Part shown: piece by piece, positions 8,764 through 17,631 of the stretch
Layout of the letters: every line of letters begins with the position of its first letter
Position numbering within the stretch: the stretch's first letter is position 1
Source: Eisenibacter elegans DSM 3317
GTDB taxonomy: Bacteria > Bacteroidota > Bacteroidia > Cytophagales > Microscillaceae
Reading direction: 5' to 3'
Assembly: GCF_000430505.1 (NCBI RefSeq)
Contig: NZ_KE387152.1
Location: forward strand, 633,413 to 697,412
Length of the DNA stretch: 64,000 nt
The notes under the pieces: generated by a model
The model's database searches: none
What the model was told of the DNA's origin: nothing
Seen by the model: only the letters and a program-made list of their open reading frames with translations
Program-made: the position numbers and the translations under genes

Positions 8764-9546
8764 TTAATTGTCTTTGATACTCGCCAGATTTTTCTTGATG
8801 TTCATCATCATAAAATCAGGCATTACGCGGGGCAAGTTCGACAAGAACCAGTTCATCGAACCAGCCAACTTCTTGCCCTTACCCTTGAGCAGGAGTTTGA
8901 CACCCATAGCGGCCACCACCTGCGCCGACATCGGCTTGTTGGCACTCATCGCATTGGTTTTCCGCATTTCGGGAGTGTGAAAAGGTGTTTCGACTGTTCC
9001 CGGGCAGAAGGTCGTTACGACCACGCCCGAACCCTTCAGTTCGGCTGCAATCGTCTCCGAAAAAGCCAAGACAAAGGCCTTGGTCGCCGAATAGACCGAG
9101 TAGTAGGGAAAGGGCAAAAACGACAACAGCGAGGCTACGTTCATAATCCGCCCATTTTGGCGCTTGAGCATCTCCTGCGCAAAGAGCTTGGTCAGTACTA
9201 CTAGGCTGCTGATGTTGAGCTGAATCATCTCCAGCTCCCGTGTCAGGGGGGTTTCTACAAAATGGCCATAGCCGCCAAATCCGGCGTTGTTTACCAGATG
9301 GCTCACCACCAGTTGCGCCTCCTTTACCTCTTGGTAGAGTGCCAGCGCCTGCTCGGTGTCTGACAAGTCCTTCACAAACACCCGCACCTCTATCCCGTGT
9401 TGGGCGCTGAGGTTTGTTTGCATTTGGGTGAGCTTGTCGCCGCTTCTCGCCACCAAAATCAGATGGTATTTTTTTGCAGCAAGTTGTTGCGCCATTTCAT
9501 AGCCTATGCCTGATGAGGCGCCAGTGATTAAGATGTACTCTTTCAT
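8764..9546 (-). CDS. Short-chain dehydrogenase/reductase (DltE-like SDR)
   Basis: 260 residues, classical SDR length. The NAD(P)-binding motif is ITGASSGIGYEMA (about 6-18), followed by LVNNAGFGGYG and the catalytic Ser plus YSVYSATKAFV (Tyr-x3-Lys). The C-terminal region with MSANKPMSAQVVAAMGVKLL resembles the DltE/YqjQ subgroup of uncertain substrate. The reaction is an NAD(P)H-linked oxidoreduction of a carbonyl or alcohol; the substrate cannot be named. First gene of a probable two-gene operon with the membrane protein. Confidence 0.88.
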   Translation of the reverse strand: MKEYILITGASSGIGYEMAQQLAAKKYHLILVARSGDKLTQMQTNLSAQHGIEVRVFVKDLSDTEQALALYQEVKEAQLVVSHLVNNAGFGGYGHFVETPLTRELEMIQLNISSLVVLTKLFAQEMLKRQNGRIMNVASLLSFLPFPYYSVYSATKAFVLAFSETIAAELKGSGVVVTTFCPGTVETPFHTPEMRKTNAMSANKPMSAQVVAAMGVKLLLKGKGKKLAGSMNWFLSNLPRVMPDFMMMNIKKNLASIKDN

Positions 9547-9640
9547 TTTTTGTTTAATTTTTTCTACTTAATACCAAAACAAAGCGCTATGCGCGAAATA
9601 AGAGCGCTACTGTTTATAGCCAAACGCTAGGCTAGGCATC

Positions 9641-9704
9641 CGACCCCGTCGGGGTCGTACCCAACCCGACAATATTTCTATAAACATTCCATCCCTTCAG
9701 GATG
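9641..9704. repeat. Paired REP-like hairpins
   Basis: CGACCCCGTCGGGGTCG at 9641-9657 is a perfect palindrome, and CATCC-cttca-GGATG at 9690-9704 a second hairpin. They lie in the 190-bp gap between the SDR gene and the DUF2147 gene and resemble the G+C-rich palindromes at the left edge of the window. Neither is followed by a T-run, so a dispersed palindromic element fits better than an intrinsic terminator. Confidence 0.5.
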
Positions 9705-9737
9705 CCTTGCGTCTGCACGCCATAAGGAGTGTCTACA

Positions 9738-10166
9738 TCAATTGATTTTTGTCCAGGTTTCGGTTCTGCCGAAGAGCGAGACCCCGACATAGCCCCTCAC
9801 ATCCAGTTTGTTGCCCGATTTGAGCGTGAGCATACAGGAGTAGGTCTTGCCATTTTTGGGGTCGTAGATAGTGCCACTGCCCCATTTGTCTTTACCCTCA
9901 AAGGTAAAATTATTGAGAATCACCAGACCCACTACTTCACGGCTTCTGAGTTTGGGGTCAGGGTTATTGACATCTTTGCTTTCACCGCCTGTTCCCCAAA
10001 TCACTTTGCCGTAATACTTCGAGTTAGATGCCTTGTAAATCTTAAACTTGGCATCTCCTGCTTCGTTGACCCATTCGCCCACAATGGCATCAGGGTTTGA
10101 CTGCGCGTGGAGCGAATGAAAGCCCAACAACACGGCGATAAAAAATACATACATTGCCTGTTTCAT
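9738..10166 (-). CDS. DUF2147 secreted protein
   Basis: 142 residues from the ATG at 10166; upstream in-frame starts would add a non-protein-like extension. It has a signal peptide (MKQAMYVFFIAVLLGFHSLHAQ, cleavage after the Ala-Gln). The mature domain is DUF2147: IVGEWVNEAGDAKFKIYK, then WGSGTIYDPKNGKTYSCML, ending GYVGVSLFGRTETW. The family is a small lipocalin-like beta-barrel found in the periplasm of many Gram-negatives, with no established reaction. It is followed by the RND operon on the same strand but separated by a different orientation of regulation: its start is 165 bp upstream of the RND stop. Confidence 0.85.
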   Translation of the reverse strand: MKQAMYVFFIAVLLGFHSLHAQSNPDAIVGEWVNEAGDAKFKIYKASNSKYYGKVIWGTGGESKDVNNPDPKLRSREVVGLVILNNFTFEGKDKWGSGTIYDPKNGKTYSCMLTLKSGNKLDVRGYVGVSLFGRTETWTKIN

Positions 10167-10330
10167 GATAGTGATGAGATTTGGTTTGAAAAAATGTTTG
10201 AAGTCCTGAATGGCTCTTTGCCCGCTTGTCTGCATTTTGAGTGCCCTTACACCATTACACATCTTTGGTTTTTGTCGCTATGGTGCTTTTTTTGCCCTCT
10301 GTTGCGCCCCCTTGCAAGGCCAGTCCTCCC

Positions 10331-13300
10331 CTACCCGAGCGGGGGCGCGGCCTGTGTGATTTTTGGGGGGATGAGTTTGTACATTACGGGGGTTACGATG
10401 CGTGAGAGAATCGTAGAGCTAATCAAGCCTCCAATCAAGACAATCGCCAAGGGAGAAATTTGGGGATTAGGATTGACAGCCAGCGGAATCAAACCACCAA
10501 TAGCAGTGAGCGAAGTCAGCACTACGGGCAGAAAGCGTAGCTCCCCGGCCTGCTCGATGGCGGTGTTGAGGGCTACGCCCTCTTGTCGGAGTTGGTTGGT
10601 GAAGTCTACCAAGAGAATCGAGTTTTTGACTTCTATCCCGGCCAAACCAATAAAGCCAATGATGGCAATGAACGACATCGGGTTACCGGTAAGCCAGAGC
10701 AGGCTTACCCCGCCAATAACCCCAAGCGGAATGACCGACAGGACAATCAGCATGCCTTTGAAGGTCTTGAATTGCAGAATAAGGACGGCAATGAACAGAA
10801 ATAACGTCAGTAGAATCACCGTAACAAAGCTGCCGCCGAAGGCATCGCCCTCGCTCTCTGCTTCGCCGGCCAGCTTGTAGCTGTAGCCTTTGGGCATATT
10901 GAGCGCATCTAGTTGGGGGATGACTTCTTTGAGCACATCGTTGGCCAGCACCCCCTTTTGGGTGGAGGAGGTGATTTTGACAAAGCGGTTTTTGTTGAAA
11001 TGGTTGATATTGGTGGGGGAGGTTTCAAAATCAATGCTTGCAATTTGGCTCAGGGGAATGGCCGTGCCTACGGCATTGTTTACAAAGAGATTGTTTAGTG
11101 AGGCAAGGGTGGCAAATTTGTCCTTCGGCCCATTGACGGTGATATTGTATTCTTCGCCCTCTTGGTCGGTATAAGTACCCATTTGTAGCCCTGCTACGGC
11201 CAGGCGGATGGTTTTGTCTACCTCGGCGCTAAAGACCCCTAGCGTACGGGCTTTTTCTCGGTTGAGGTTGATTTTGATGTCTGTTTTGAGGGTGTTGAGC
11301 TCATTATTGACATAGAGTGAGCCTGTGTGGGTTCTCAAAATTTTTTCTACCTCAAAAGATAGATTCCGAAGGGTGTCCAAATTATCGCCTATCACCCGGA
11401 TAGAAATGGGGGCTTCTATGGGTGGGCCTTGCTCAAAGTCTTTGACTTCGACCTTGGCATAGGGAAAATCGGCAAACTGTGTGCGTAAGCTGTTGATGAG
11501 CTGTGTTTTGGCTACAGGCTTGGTGTCTTGTGCAAGTTGTATGAAGACTTGGGCGAAGTCAAATTTTTCCTCTTGCTGCGGTACGTTGTAGTATATCTGT
11601 GGGTTGCCCTTGCCCACATTGCTCGTAAAATGGGTAATGAGCGGGTGCTTGCTGAGGCTGTCTTCTACCATCTTGGCAATGCGGCTGCTTTCTTGCAGGC
11701 TTGTCTGCAAAGGCATCTTGATATTCATCAAGAAAATAGGCTTTTCGGACGTAGGGAACAGCTTGAAGCCAATCACGGGAAACAGAGCCAGGGAGCCGAC
11801 AAACATCCCAAAAGCCAGCCCTAGGGTGAACACAGGATTGCGGAGCGCCACCTTCATCACCTTGGAATAAGTCGCCCCGATAGCGCCTTTGAGCAATCTC
11901 AAAAAGATATTGCCTTCGGGGTTTTGGTGCTCTTTCAAGAAATTACTCGCCAAAAATGGTACTAACGTCAATGAGACCAAGCTCGAAGCCATTACACTTG
12001 TAATAACGGCCAAGGGTAATCCTCTCACAAATTCGCCCGGCCCGCCGGGCAAAAACACCAAGGGCAGGAAGGCAATCACGAGTGTGGCCGTAGTGCCCAA
12101 TACGGGAATGGTAATCTGCGCCGTGGCTTTGATGGCCGCCTCTTTACGTTCATAACCATCTCGTAGCCAGCGCTCTATGTTTTCTACCACGACAATGCTA
12201 TCGTCTACCAGCAGCCCTAGCGAAACCACCAAGCCCACAATACTCAGTTGGTTGAGCGAGATGCCAAAGGCATTTAACCCTACCAAGCCCAAGGCCAGCG
12301 AGAGCGGAATGGCAATCATCACCACCAAGGAGGCGCGAAAGCCCAAGGGGGCGAGCGTAAAGAGCACCAGCACGATGGCAATCATAAAATCTGTTCCCAA
12401 ACCCGATAGTCTTTTGGCTACATTGTCGGCTTGGTCAAAATGTTTGTAGAGTTTGATGTTGGGGGGCAGTGTGGTTTCAAAATTGGCCACAATCGGCTCA
12501 TACTTGGCTTGGGTGCTTGCGATATTGCTGCCTACTTTTTGGGCGGCATTGACCAACACACAGCGCCTGCCGTTGAGGCGGGTGAGGTGTTTCTCTTGCG
12601 CATTTCTAAAATCTATCGTCGCGACTTCTTGCAAGAGGATAGCCTTGCCGTTGGCACTGCTGACAACAATGTTGGCGATTTGGTCGATGTTGTCAAACTT
12701 CCCACTTGTTTTGACATTGAAGGTCTTGGTGTTGGCCGTCAGGCTGCCGCCGGGGATGTTGAGGGCCTCGCTCTGAATGCTGCCCAAGACGGTGTTGAGG
12801 GGGATGTTGTATTCGGCCAATTTATCCAATTGTAAATCGATCCTGACCTCCTCGTCGGGCACGCCCGAAACCTTGACTTTTTTCAAGTCCACTACTTTTT
12901 CGAGTTGGTTTTTGAGGTTTTCGGCTTCCTTTTTCAGCTGTCGGTAAGAGGCATTTTCGCTCACCAAGGCCACCTGCAAGATGTTGACATCACTTGGGTC
13001 TACCTTTCGGATTTCGATGCTGAAAATATCTTCGGGTAGCTCGTTTTGCAGGACATTGACCTCCCGCACGACCTCTTGGTATTTGTTGTCTACATTGACC
13101 CCATACTTAAACTCCGCCCGGATGATGGCAATCCCATCTTCGATGACCGTAACGATGCGGTCGATATTTTCCAGCTCATAGATTTTGTTTTCGATAGGCT
13201 TTACAACCAGCTCTTCCATATCTTGGGGGCTAGTGCCCGGATACACCACCACGATGGGGTAGGTAGGCGGGTTGATTTGTGGGTCTTCGGCCCTAGGCAT

Positions 13301-13393
13301 CGTCAGCATCGTAACCAAACCTACCACGGCCACCATCAAGAACATCACGAGGGTGAACTGATAGTTTTTGACTGAAAATTGGGTGATATTCAT
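10331..13393 (-). CDS. RND efflux transporter, inner-membrane permease (HAE-type)
   Basis: 1020 residues, the usual AcrB/MexF length. The N-terminal helix (about 10-31) is followed by a periplasmic porter domain, then a block of helices from about 335 containing the proton-relay pair in SLGLLVDDSIVVVENIERWL. A second periplasmic domain follows, then the second helical block with GLAGIEVKNSILLVDFTNQL carrying the conserved Lys. It exports hydrophobic compounds across the envelope using the proton gradient, together with the adaptor and TolC-like protein encoded immediately upstream. The start lies 8 bp after the adaptor stop. It is the last gene of the tetR-tolC-adaptor-permease operon. Confidence 0.95.
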   Translation of the reverse strand: MNITQFSVKNYQFTLVMFLMVAVVGLVTMLTMPRAEDPQINPPTYPIVVVYPGTSPQDMEELVVKPIENKIYELENIDRIVTVIEDGIAIIRAEFKYGVNVDNKYQEVVREVNVLQNELPEDIFSIEIRKVDPSDVNILQVALVSENASYRQLKKEAENLKNQLEKVVDLKKVKVSGVPDEEVRIDLQLDKLAEYNIPLNTVLGSIQSEALNIPGGSLTANTKTFNVKTSGKFDNIDQIANIVVSSANGKAILLQEVATIDFRNAQEKHLTRLNGRRCVLVNAAQKVGSNIASTQAKYEPIVANFETTLPPNIKLYKHFDQADNVAKRLSGLGTDFMIAIVLVLFTLAPLGFRASLVVMIAIPLSLALGLVGLNAFGISLNQLSIVGLVVSLGLLVDDSIVVVENIERWLRDGYERKEAAIKATAQITIPVLGTTATLVIAFLPLVFLPGGPGEFVRGLPLAVITSVMASSLVSLTLVPFLASNFLKEHQNPEGNIFLRLLKGAIGATYSKVMKVALRNPVFTLGLAFGMFVGSLALFPVIGFKLFPTSEKPIFLMNIKMPLQTSLQESSRIAKMVEDSLSKHPLITHFTSNVGKGNPQIYYNVPQQEEKFDFAQVFIQLAQDTKPVAKTQLINSLRTQFADFPYAKVEVKDFEQGPPIEAPISIRVIGDNLDTLRNLSFEVEKILRTHTGSLYVNNELNTLKTDIKINLNREKARTLGVFSAEVDKTIRLAVAGLQMGTYTDQEGEEYNITVNGPKDKFATLASLNNLFVNNAVGTAIPLSQIASIDFETSPTNINHFNKNRFVKITSSTQKGVLANDVLKEVIPQLDALNMPKGYSYKLAGEAESEGDAFGGSFVTVILLTLFLFIAVLILQFKTFKGMLIVLSVIPLGVIGGVSLLWLTGNPMSFIAIIGFIGLAGIEVKNSILLVDFTNQLRQEGVALNTAIEQAGELRFLPVVLTSLTAIGGLIPLAVNPNPQISPLAIVLIGGLISSTILSRIVTPVMYKLIPPKITQAAPPLG

Positions 13394-13401
13394 TGGTAGT
13401 A

Positions 13402-14451
13402 TTACTTTACGATTTTGATATGGGAGTCCTCATTCAGAAAAGCGGAGTTGCTGCGTACCACCTCCCTGACTCCTTCGAGCCCGGAGCGGACGCGTACCTG
13501 TTCGTTGTCAAAGCTCTCTATTTGGATTGCCTGCTTGCGGACGCGCTTTTGGTCAATGGGCACAAACACAAAGGCGTTTTTGCCATCGGCTTCTATGAGC
13601 GCATCATAAGGAATGGTGATGTACTCGCTGCTTCGGTTGGTGGCGATGCTTGCTTTGCCAAACATCCCGAGGGCAGGTTTGATATTGGCGGTATTGATTT
13701 TTATTTCTACCTGAAAAGAACCCGTGCCTTGCTCTGCGGCGGGCGATTTTCTGAATACCTCTCCCTCAAAAACTTTATCAGGAAAGGCATCTAACACTAC
13801 TTTACAAGGATTGCCTATCTCTACCAAAGCCCACTCCCTGTCCGACAGCCCGACTCTGAAGTCCCAGTCTTGTGAGCGGCTTTCGTTGATGGCCAACACG
13901 GGCATCCCCCCACTGACGACCTCTCCTTTGCTGGCCAATTTTTTACGCACAAACCCGCTATTGGCCGCATAGATGTAGGCGTATTGCCTGTTGAACGACA
14001 CGGCTTCGAGCTGCTTTTTGGCTATCTCCAGAGCTGTTTGGGTATTTTGGAGTTGCTCCAAGGTCGCCACACTATCGGCATAGAGGTTTTTAACCCGTTG
14101 GTGGTCGCGGTGGGCTTTTTCTAAAGCCAGCTGCGCCTGCACCTCCCCCGACGACACTTCTGTCAGCTTGAGCGTAGCCAGCAATTGCCCCCGGCCAAAC
14201 GCCTGCCCCTCTTCCACCAAAATTCGGTCAATCACCCCTCCGATTTTGAAGCTGTAGTTCGCCTGATTTTGGGTAGACAAGATGCCCGTGGCCACCAATA
14301 CCGCCTTGCCATTGGCCACCGCAATGGGGTGCGTTTTGACCGCGATGACCTCGCCCTCTGTGAGGCCGGAAGCCTTGTTTTTGGCATTGCACGCCGCCAA
14401 GGATACAAGCCCGATGAACAACAGGCCGCACCAAAAGTTTACTCTAGTCAT
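13402..14451 (-). CDS. RND efflux periplasmic adaptor (membrane-fusion protein)
   Basis: 349 residues. The N-terminal signal ends in LAAC, so it is a predicted lipoprotein. Domains in order: barrel/lipoyl half-motif (SFKIGGVIDRILVEEGQAFGRGQLL), an alpha-helical hairpin (about 105-150), the second lipoyl half (YIYAANSGFVRKKLASKGEVV), then beta-barrel and membrane-proximal domains (YITIPYDALIEADGKNAFVFV). It bridges the permease and the TolC-type channel. Its ATG overlaps the end of the tolC-like gene by 8 bp, and the permease begins 8 bp after its stop, so translation of all three is coupled. Confidence 0.93.
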   Translation of the reverse strand: MTRVNFWCGLLFIGLVSLAACNAKNKASGLTEGEVIAVKTHPIAVANGKAVLVATGILSTQNQANYSFKIGGVIDRILVEEGQAFGRGQLLATLKLTEVSSGEVQAQLALEKAHRDHQRVKNLYADSVATLEQLQNTQTALEIAKKQLEAVSFNRQYAYIYAANSGFVRKKLASKGEVVSGGMPVLAINESRSQDWDFRVGLSDREWALVEIGNPCKVVLDAFPDKVFEGEVFRKSPAAEQGTGSFQVEIKINTANIKPALGMFGKASIATNRSSEYITIPYDALIEADGKNAFVFVPIDQKRVRKQAIQIESFDNEQVRVRSGLEGVREVVRSNSAFLNEDSHIKIVK

Positions 14452-15799
14452 TGTTGTGTTGATTTAGTTGATATCCTGAGTTTACCCTTTCTACCTCAGC
14501 CGCCTGAATGTGTGTGTCAAACAAGGTGATGCTGAGTTGTATTTCTGCCTGTATGAGCTGATGTTGTGCCTCCAGCAGCTCAATAAAAAGCACTTGCCCC
14601 TCTTTGTACATTTTGAAGAGGTCGTCGCAGTATTTCGACAAATACTCCTGCATACTCTTGTTGGCGCGGTATTGTGCCAGAGCGGTGTTGTACGCATTGG
14701 TCGTGGTGAGGCGTTGGAGTTGGAGTTGCTGCTCGACATAGTCGTTTTGTGCTACCAGCGACTGCTGCGCTATCTTGAGCTGCTTGGTTTTGTGTTTGTG
14801 CTCCCTAAAGCTGAAGATGTTCCACTCCAGCGAAACCCCAAAAAAGTAGTATACCGTCTTGTTGTTGAGCTGCCAATCAAAGCCCTGTGAGCCAAGATCC
14901 AAAAAGGCACTGAGTTTGGGCGCTTGCTCCGACTTGACCAAGCCCGCCATTTCAGAATTGATCTCTCGTGCAATCCGCAGTTTGCGCAACTCCTCCCTGC
15001 CCCCAAGGTCAAGCGCTGTATTGGGCAAAGACGCTACCTCGGTATAGGCTTGCTCACTGACAATTTCGGCCTCCAGAGGACGGTTGAGCAAAAAGTTGAA
15101 ATAAGCCTGCGCATTGCGGGCATTGTCGGTAGCGGTAGCTGCTTGGGCGTGCAACTTCACCAGCTCGTGCTCTGCACTGATGAGCGCCGTACGGTTGGCC
15201 TTGCCATTTTTGAATAAAGACTCATTGACGGCCTTGTTGCGCTGCGCCAGTATGAGTGCCTCTTCGTATATCCGAATGGCACCGAGTGCTTGCAAGTAGC
15301 GGAAATAAGCCGTTTTTACCTCCTTTACCAACTCCCGCTTGTACAAGTCTACCTCTAACTGCTGAAGCGAAACCTGATGGTTTTTGATCCGCTGATTATG
15401 GCCAATCTCTTGGTTGAGGAGCGGTATGGTCGTGCGAAATCGGGCATCATAAAAGTTGTGGGGATTCAGCAGAATGCTTTGATTTTCGAGCTGCGGAAAA
15501 TTACTGCTTTGTGTCAATTGGTTGAGCGTATTGTAGGTCGGGTTGAGCAAATCGCCGGCAGGAAAATCTACCGTACGCCCCCCGCCGGCCAAGAAGTAGT
15601 TGGTCAGAAAACTGACCCGTGGCAAAAACAAGGTCTTGGCCTCTTGTAGCGCATACATACTTTGCTCTAAGGCAAACTGCTGCTGGGCAATGCTTTGGTT
15701 GTTGGCCAGCGCTTCCTCGACATACTGCTCAAGCAGGCCTTGACCATAGCCCTGAATCAGCCACATCCAAAAAACCAAGGTGGAGATGAGTGTTCTCAT
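14444..15799 (-). CDS. TolC-family outer-membrane efflux protein
   Basis: 451 residues from the ATG at 15799; a start 33 bp further upstream would overlap the operator palindrome. A signal peptide ends near IQGYGQ. The rest is two OEP repeats of long helical stretches (for example KTAYFRYLQALGAIRIYEEA and NAYNTALAQYRANKSMQEYL) with short barrel strands between, as in TolC. It provides the outer-membrane duct for the RND pump. First structural gene after the regulator; a TGAAC-N3-GTTCA palindrome lies 19 bp before its start. Confidence 0.9.
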   Translation of the reverse strand: MRTLISTLVFWMWLIQGYGQGLLEQYVEEALANNQSIAQQQFALEQSMYALQEAKTLFLPRVSFLTNYFLAGGGRTVDFPAGDLLNPTYNTLNQLTQSSNFPQLENQSILLNPHNFYDARFRTTIPLLNQEIGHNQRIKNHQVSLQQLEVDLYKRELVKEVKTAYFRYLQALGAIRIYEEALILAQRNKAVNESLFKNGKANRTALISAEHELVKLHAQAATATDNARNAQAYFNFLLNRPLEAEIVSEQAYTEVASLPNTALDLGGREELRKLRIAREINSEMAGLVKSEQAPKLSAFLDLGSQGFDWQLNNKTVYYFFGVSLEWNIFSFREHKHKTKQLKIAQQSLVAQNDYVEQQLQLQRLTTTNAYNTALAQYRANKSMQEYLSKYCDDLFKMYKEGQVLFIELLEAQHQLIQAEIQLSITLFDTHIQAAEVERVNSGYQLNQHNND

Positions 15800-15817
15800 T
15801 TGAATTGTGTTTAAAAT

Positions 15818-15832
15818 TTGAACGATGTTCAA
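15818..15832. promoter_or_regulatory. Predicted TetR operator before the tolC-like gene
   Basis: TTGAACGATGTTCAA is a 15-bp perfect palindrome around GAT, 19 bp upstream of the tolC-like start and inside the 60-bp gap after the tetR stop. Its core TGAAC-N3-GTTCA recurs at 16509-16521 in front of tetR. Two matching palindromes at the two ends of the regulator gene are strong evidence for the binding site of this TetR protein. Confidence 0.75.
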
Positions 15833-15859
15833 TTTTTGATTAAAAAAATATAGCGTACC

Positions 15860-16480
15860 CTATATTTGCTCCCGAATCATCAGGACAAAAGCCTCATAGG
15901 CTTGATTGATAATCACTTCCGGCTCCATAAGATTGACTCCTCTGGTGCGTTGGCTGATATGCAGCGAGGCCATCCCGTGTACCATACTCCAGATGGCAAA
16001 AGAAAGCGGCTCCAGCGCCTGCCCCTTAAAATAACCTGCCTCAAGACACTGTGCCACGTTTGTCCGCAGGACATCAAAAGTGGCCTTGCCCTCATTCCAG
16101 CACTCTTTGTGAGAAGACTCCAAAAACTCGATAGGTGCTCGGAGGCTAAACATCAACTCATACATATCCGGGTTTTCCAGCGCAAACTTGATGTATACCT
16201 TCCCTAGCGCAATCAAACGCTCCATCGGCTCGGCGATGGTATGCAAAGTCCGCATCTCATTGCCAAGTTGGCCAAACCCCTGTGTATGTAATGCGTGCAG
16301 TATGTCATTTTTGTCCTTAAAATAGACATAAACCGTCCCAACGCTATAATCAATCGCGGTGGCAATCTTGCGGATTGTTGTTTGCTCTATGCCTTTCTGC
16401 ACGAAGAGGTCTCTTGCAGCCTTTAAAATAAGCCCCCTCAATTCGGCCTTTTCTCTGTTCTTGCGCTCGGCTGTTCCCAT
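15860..16480 (-). CDS. TetR/AcrR-family repressor of the RND operon
   Basis: 206 residues from the ATG at 16480. The helix-turn-helix region is about 12-58 (LILKAARDLFVQKGIEQTTI, then AIDYSVGTVYVYFKDKNDIL), the standard TetR_N signature. The ligand-binding C-terminal domain (about 75-200) resembles the TetR_C group with a WHG motif-like WSMVHGMASLH. It stands first in the efflux operon, 60 bp before the tolC-like gene, and palindromes lie at both its promoter and downstream edge, so it very probably represses itself and the pump. Inducer unknown. Confidence 0.92.
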   Translation of the reverse strand: MGTAERKNREKAELRGLILKAARDLFVQKGIEQTTIRKIATAIDYSVGTVYVYFKDKNDILHALHTQGFGQLGNEMRTLHTIAEPMERLIALGKVYIKFALENPDMYELMFSLRAPIEFLESSHKECWNEGKATFDVLRTNVAQCLEAGYFKGQALEPLSFAIWSMVHGMASLHISQRTRGVNLMEPEVIINQAYEAFVLMIREQI

Positions 16481-16499
16481 AGTATTTGAGGTTATAACG

Positions 16500-16533
16500 C
16501 AAAAATAATGAACAGTGTTCAAAATTTAACAAA
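16500..16533 (-). promoter_or_regulatory. tetR promoter with embedded operator
   Basis: On the minus strand, TATTTTTG (16500-16507) fits the Bacteroidota -7 consensus TAnnTTTG, and TTTG (16530-16533) lies 22 bp upstream as the -33 element. The palindrome TGAACAGTGTTCA (16509-16521) occupies the spacer, the ideal position for a repressor to block RNA polymerase. It shares its core with 15818-15832. Confidence 0.7.
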
Positions 16534-16632
16534 AAAGGCTTGTTTATTTTTAATATGGATTTTAAAATACTGTAAATCAAGTGATTAAACAGGATGGAAG
16601 AATCATTGGAGTATAGCCAAAGGAGGTGGGGC

Positions 16633-17517
16633 TTACACCGTATCCATAAAATTACGCTCTACTCGGTTGAAAAGCACGAGGCTGAGGAGCAGTATGACCA
16701 CCGTAACCACAGCATTGTAGAACAACATAGAGGCGTTGAACACACCCGTGCCCAGAAAGGCATACCGAAAGGCTTCTACAATAGGGGCGATAGGGTTGAA
16801 GGCCATTACCTGTTGCCAGCGTGGCGAGAGCGAAGACATTGGGTAGATGACTGGCGTAGCATACATCAATAGCTGCACACCAAACCCTACTAGCTGGGTC
16901 AGATCACGGTATTTGGTCGTGAGGGACGAAATCAGAATCCCCAAGCCCAGCCCTAGCAAGGCCATCATCAACACCAAGTAAGGCAGGGTCAGCAGCCACC
17001 AATTGGGCTGCAATGCTTCACCGCGCAGCGCAAAAAAGGCATACAAACACAGAAAAACGCCTAGTTGAATACCGAAGGCCAACAAGCCCGAAATAACATT
17101 GGCAAGAGGCACGGCCATCCGAGGGAAGTATACTTTTCCGAAGATAGCAGCATTGTCTACAAAGGTGCTGGAAGTGCGGTTGAGGCAGCCCGCAAAGTAG
17201 TTCCAAATCGTAACCCCGGCCATATAAAACAAAAAGGCCGGTTGCCCATCCGTCGATAGCCCGGCAATATTGCCAAATACTACCACAAACACCACGGTCG
17301 TGGTCAGGGGCTGGATGATATGCCAGAGTGGTCCGAGGATAGTCTGTTTGTATACCGATACAAAGTCGCGCCAGACGAAGAGCAGTATCAAATCGCGGTA
17401 GCGCCACAGCTCGCCCAAGCGCAGATCCCACCAAGGGGCGTGTGGGGCGATGACTTCAGTCCAGCCTTGCTCTGAGGGCAAGACTTCGGCTTGGGGAGAG
17501 GTATCGGTATGTTGCAT
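16633..17517 (-). CDS. ABC-2 type polysaccharide/O-antigen export permease (Wzm/KpsM-like)
   Basis: 294 residues. A soluble N-terminus ends in WWDLRLGELWRYRDLILLFVWRDF, the amphipathic signature seen before the first helix in Wzm/TagG proteins. It is followed by QTILGPLWHIIQPLTTTVVF and about six transmembrane segments to residue 285, and the terminal VERNFMDTV. It would form the channel of an ABC exporter for lipid-linked glycans. The partner ATPase (wzt/kpsT) normally next to it is missing; the neighbours are tetR downstream and the LRR gene upstream. A -7 element TATCTTTG on the minus strand lies at 17539-17546. Confidence 0.9.
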   Translation of the reverse strand: MQHTDTSPQAEVLPSEQGWTEVIAPHAPWWDLRLGELWRYRDLILLFVWRDFVSVYKQTILGPLWHIIQPLTTTVVFVVVFGNIAGLSTDGQPAFLFYMAGVTIWNYFAGCLNRTSSTFVDNAAIFGKVYFPRMAVPLANVISGLLAFGIQLGVFLCLYAFFALRGEALQPNWWLLTLPYLVLMMALLGLGLGILISSLTTKYRDLTQLVGFGVQLLMYATPVIYPMSSLSPRWQQVMAFNPIAPIVEAFRYAFLGTGVFNASMLFYNAVVTVVILLLSLVLFNRVERNFMDTV

Positions 17518-17631
17518 ATCCTATAAAGTATCAGACCACAAAGATATAAGAGCTTGGGCAAATTTTGCAGTATGAAGCTCAAAACCGACATTTTTGATTT
17601 TGGGGTAGGTCTTTCAACCAAAAAACAAAGC

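Noticed and set aside
10331-13393. Many long open frames on the plus strand opposite the RND permease gene
   Set aside because: They lie wholly inside a well-supported gene on the other strand and have no protein-family features; shadow frames.
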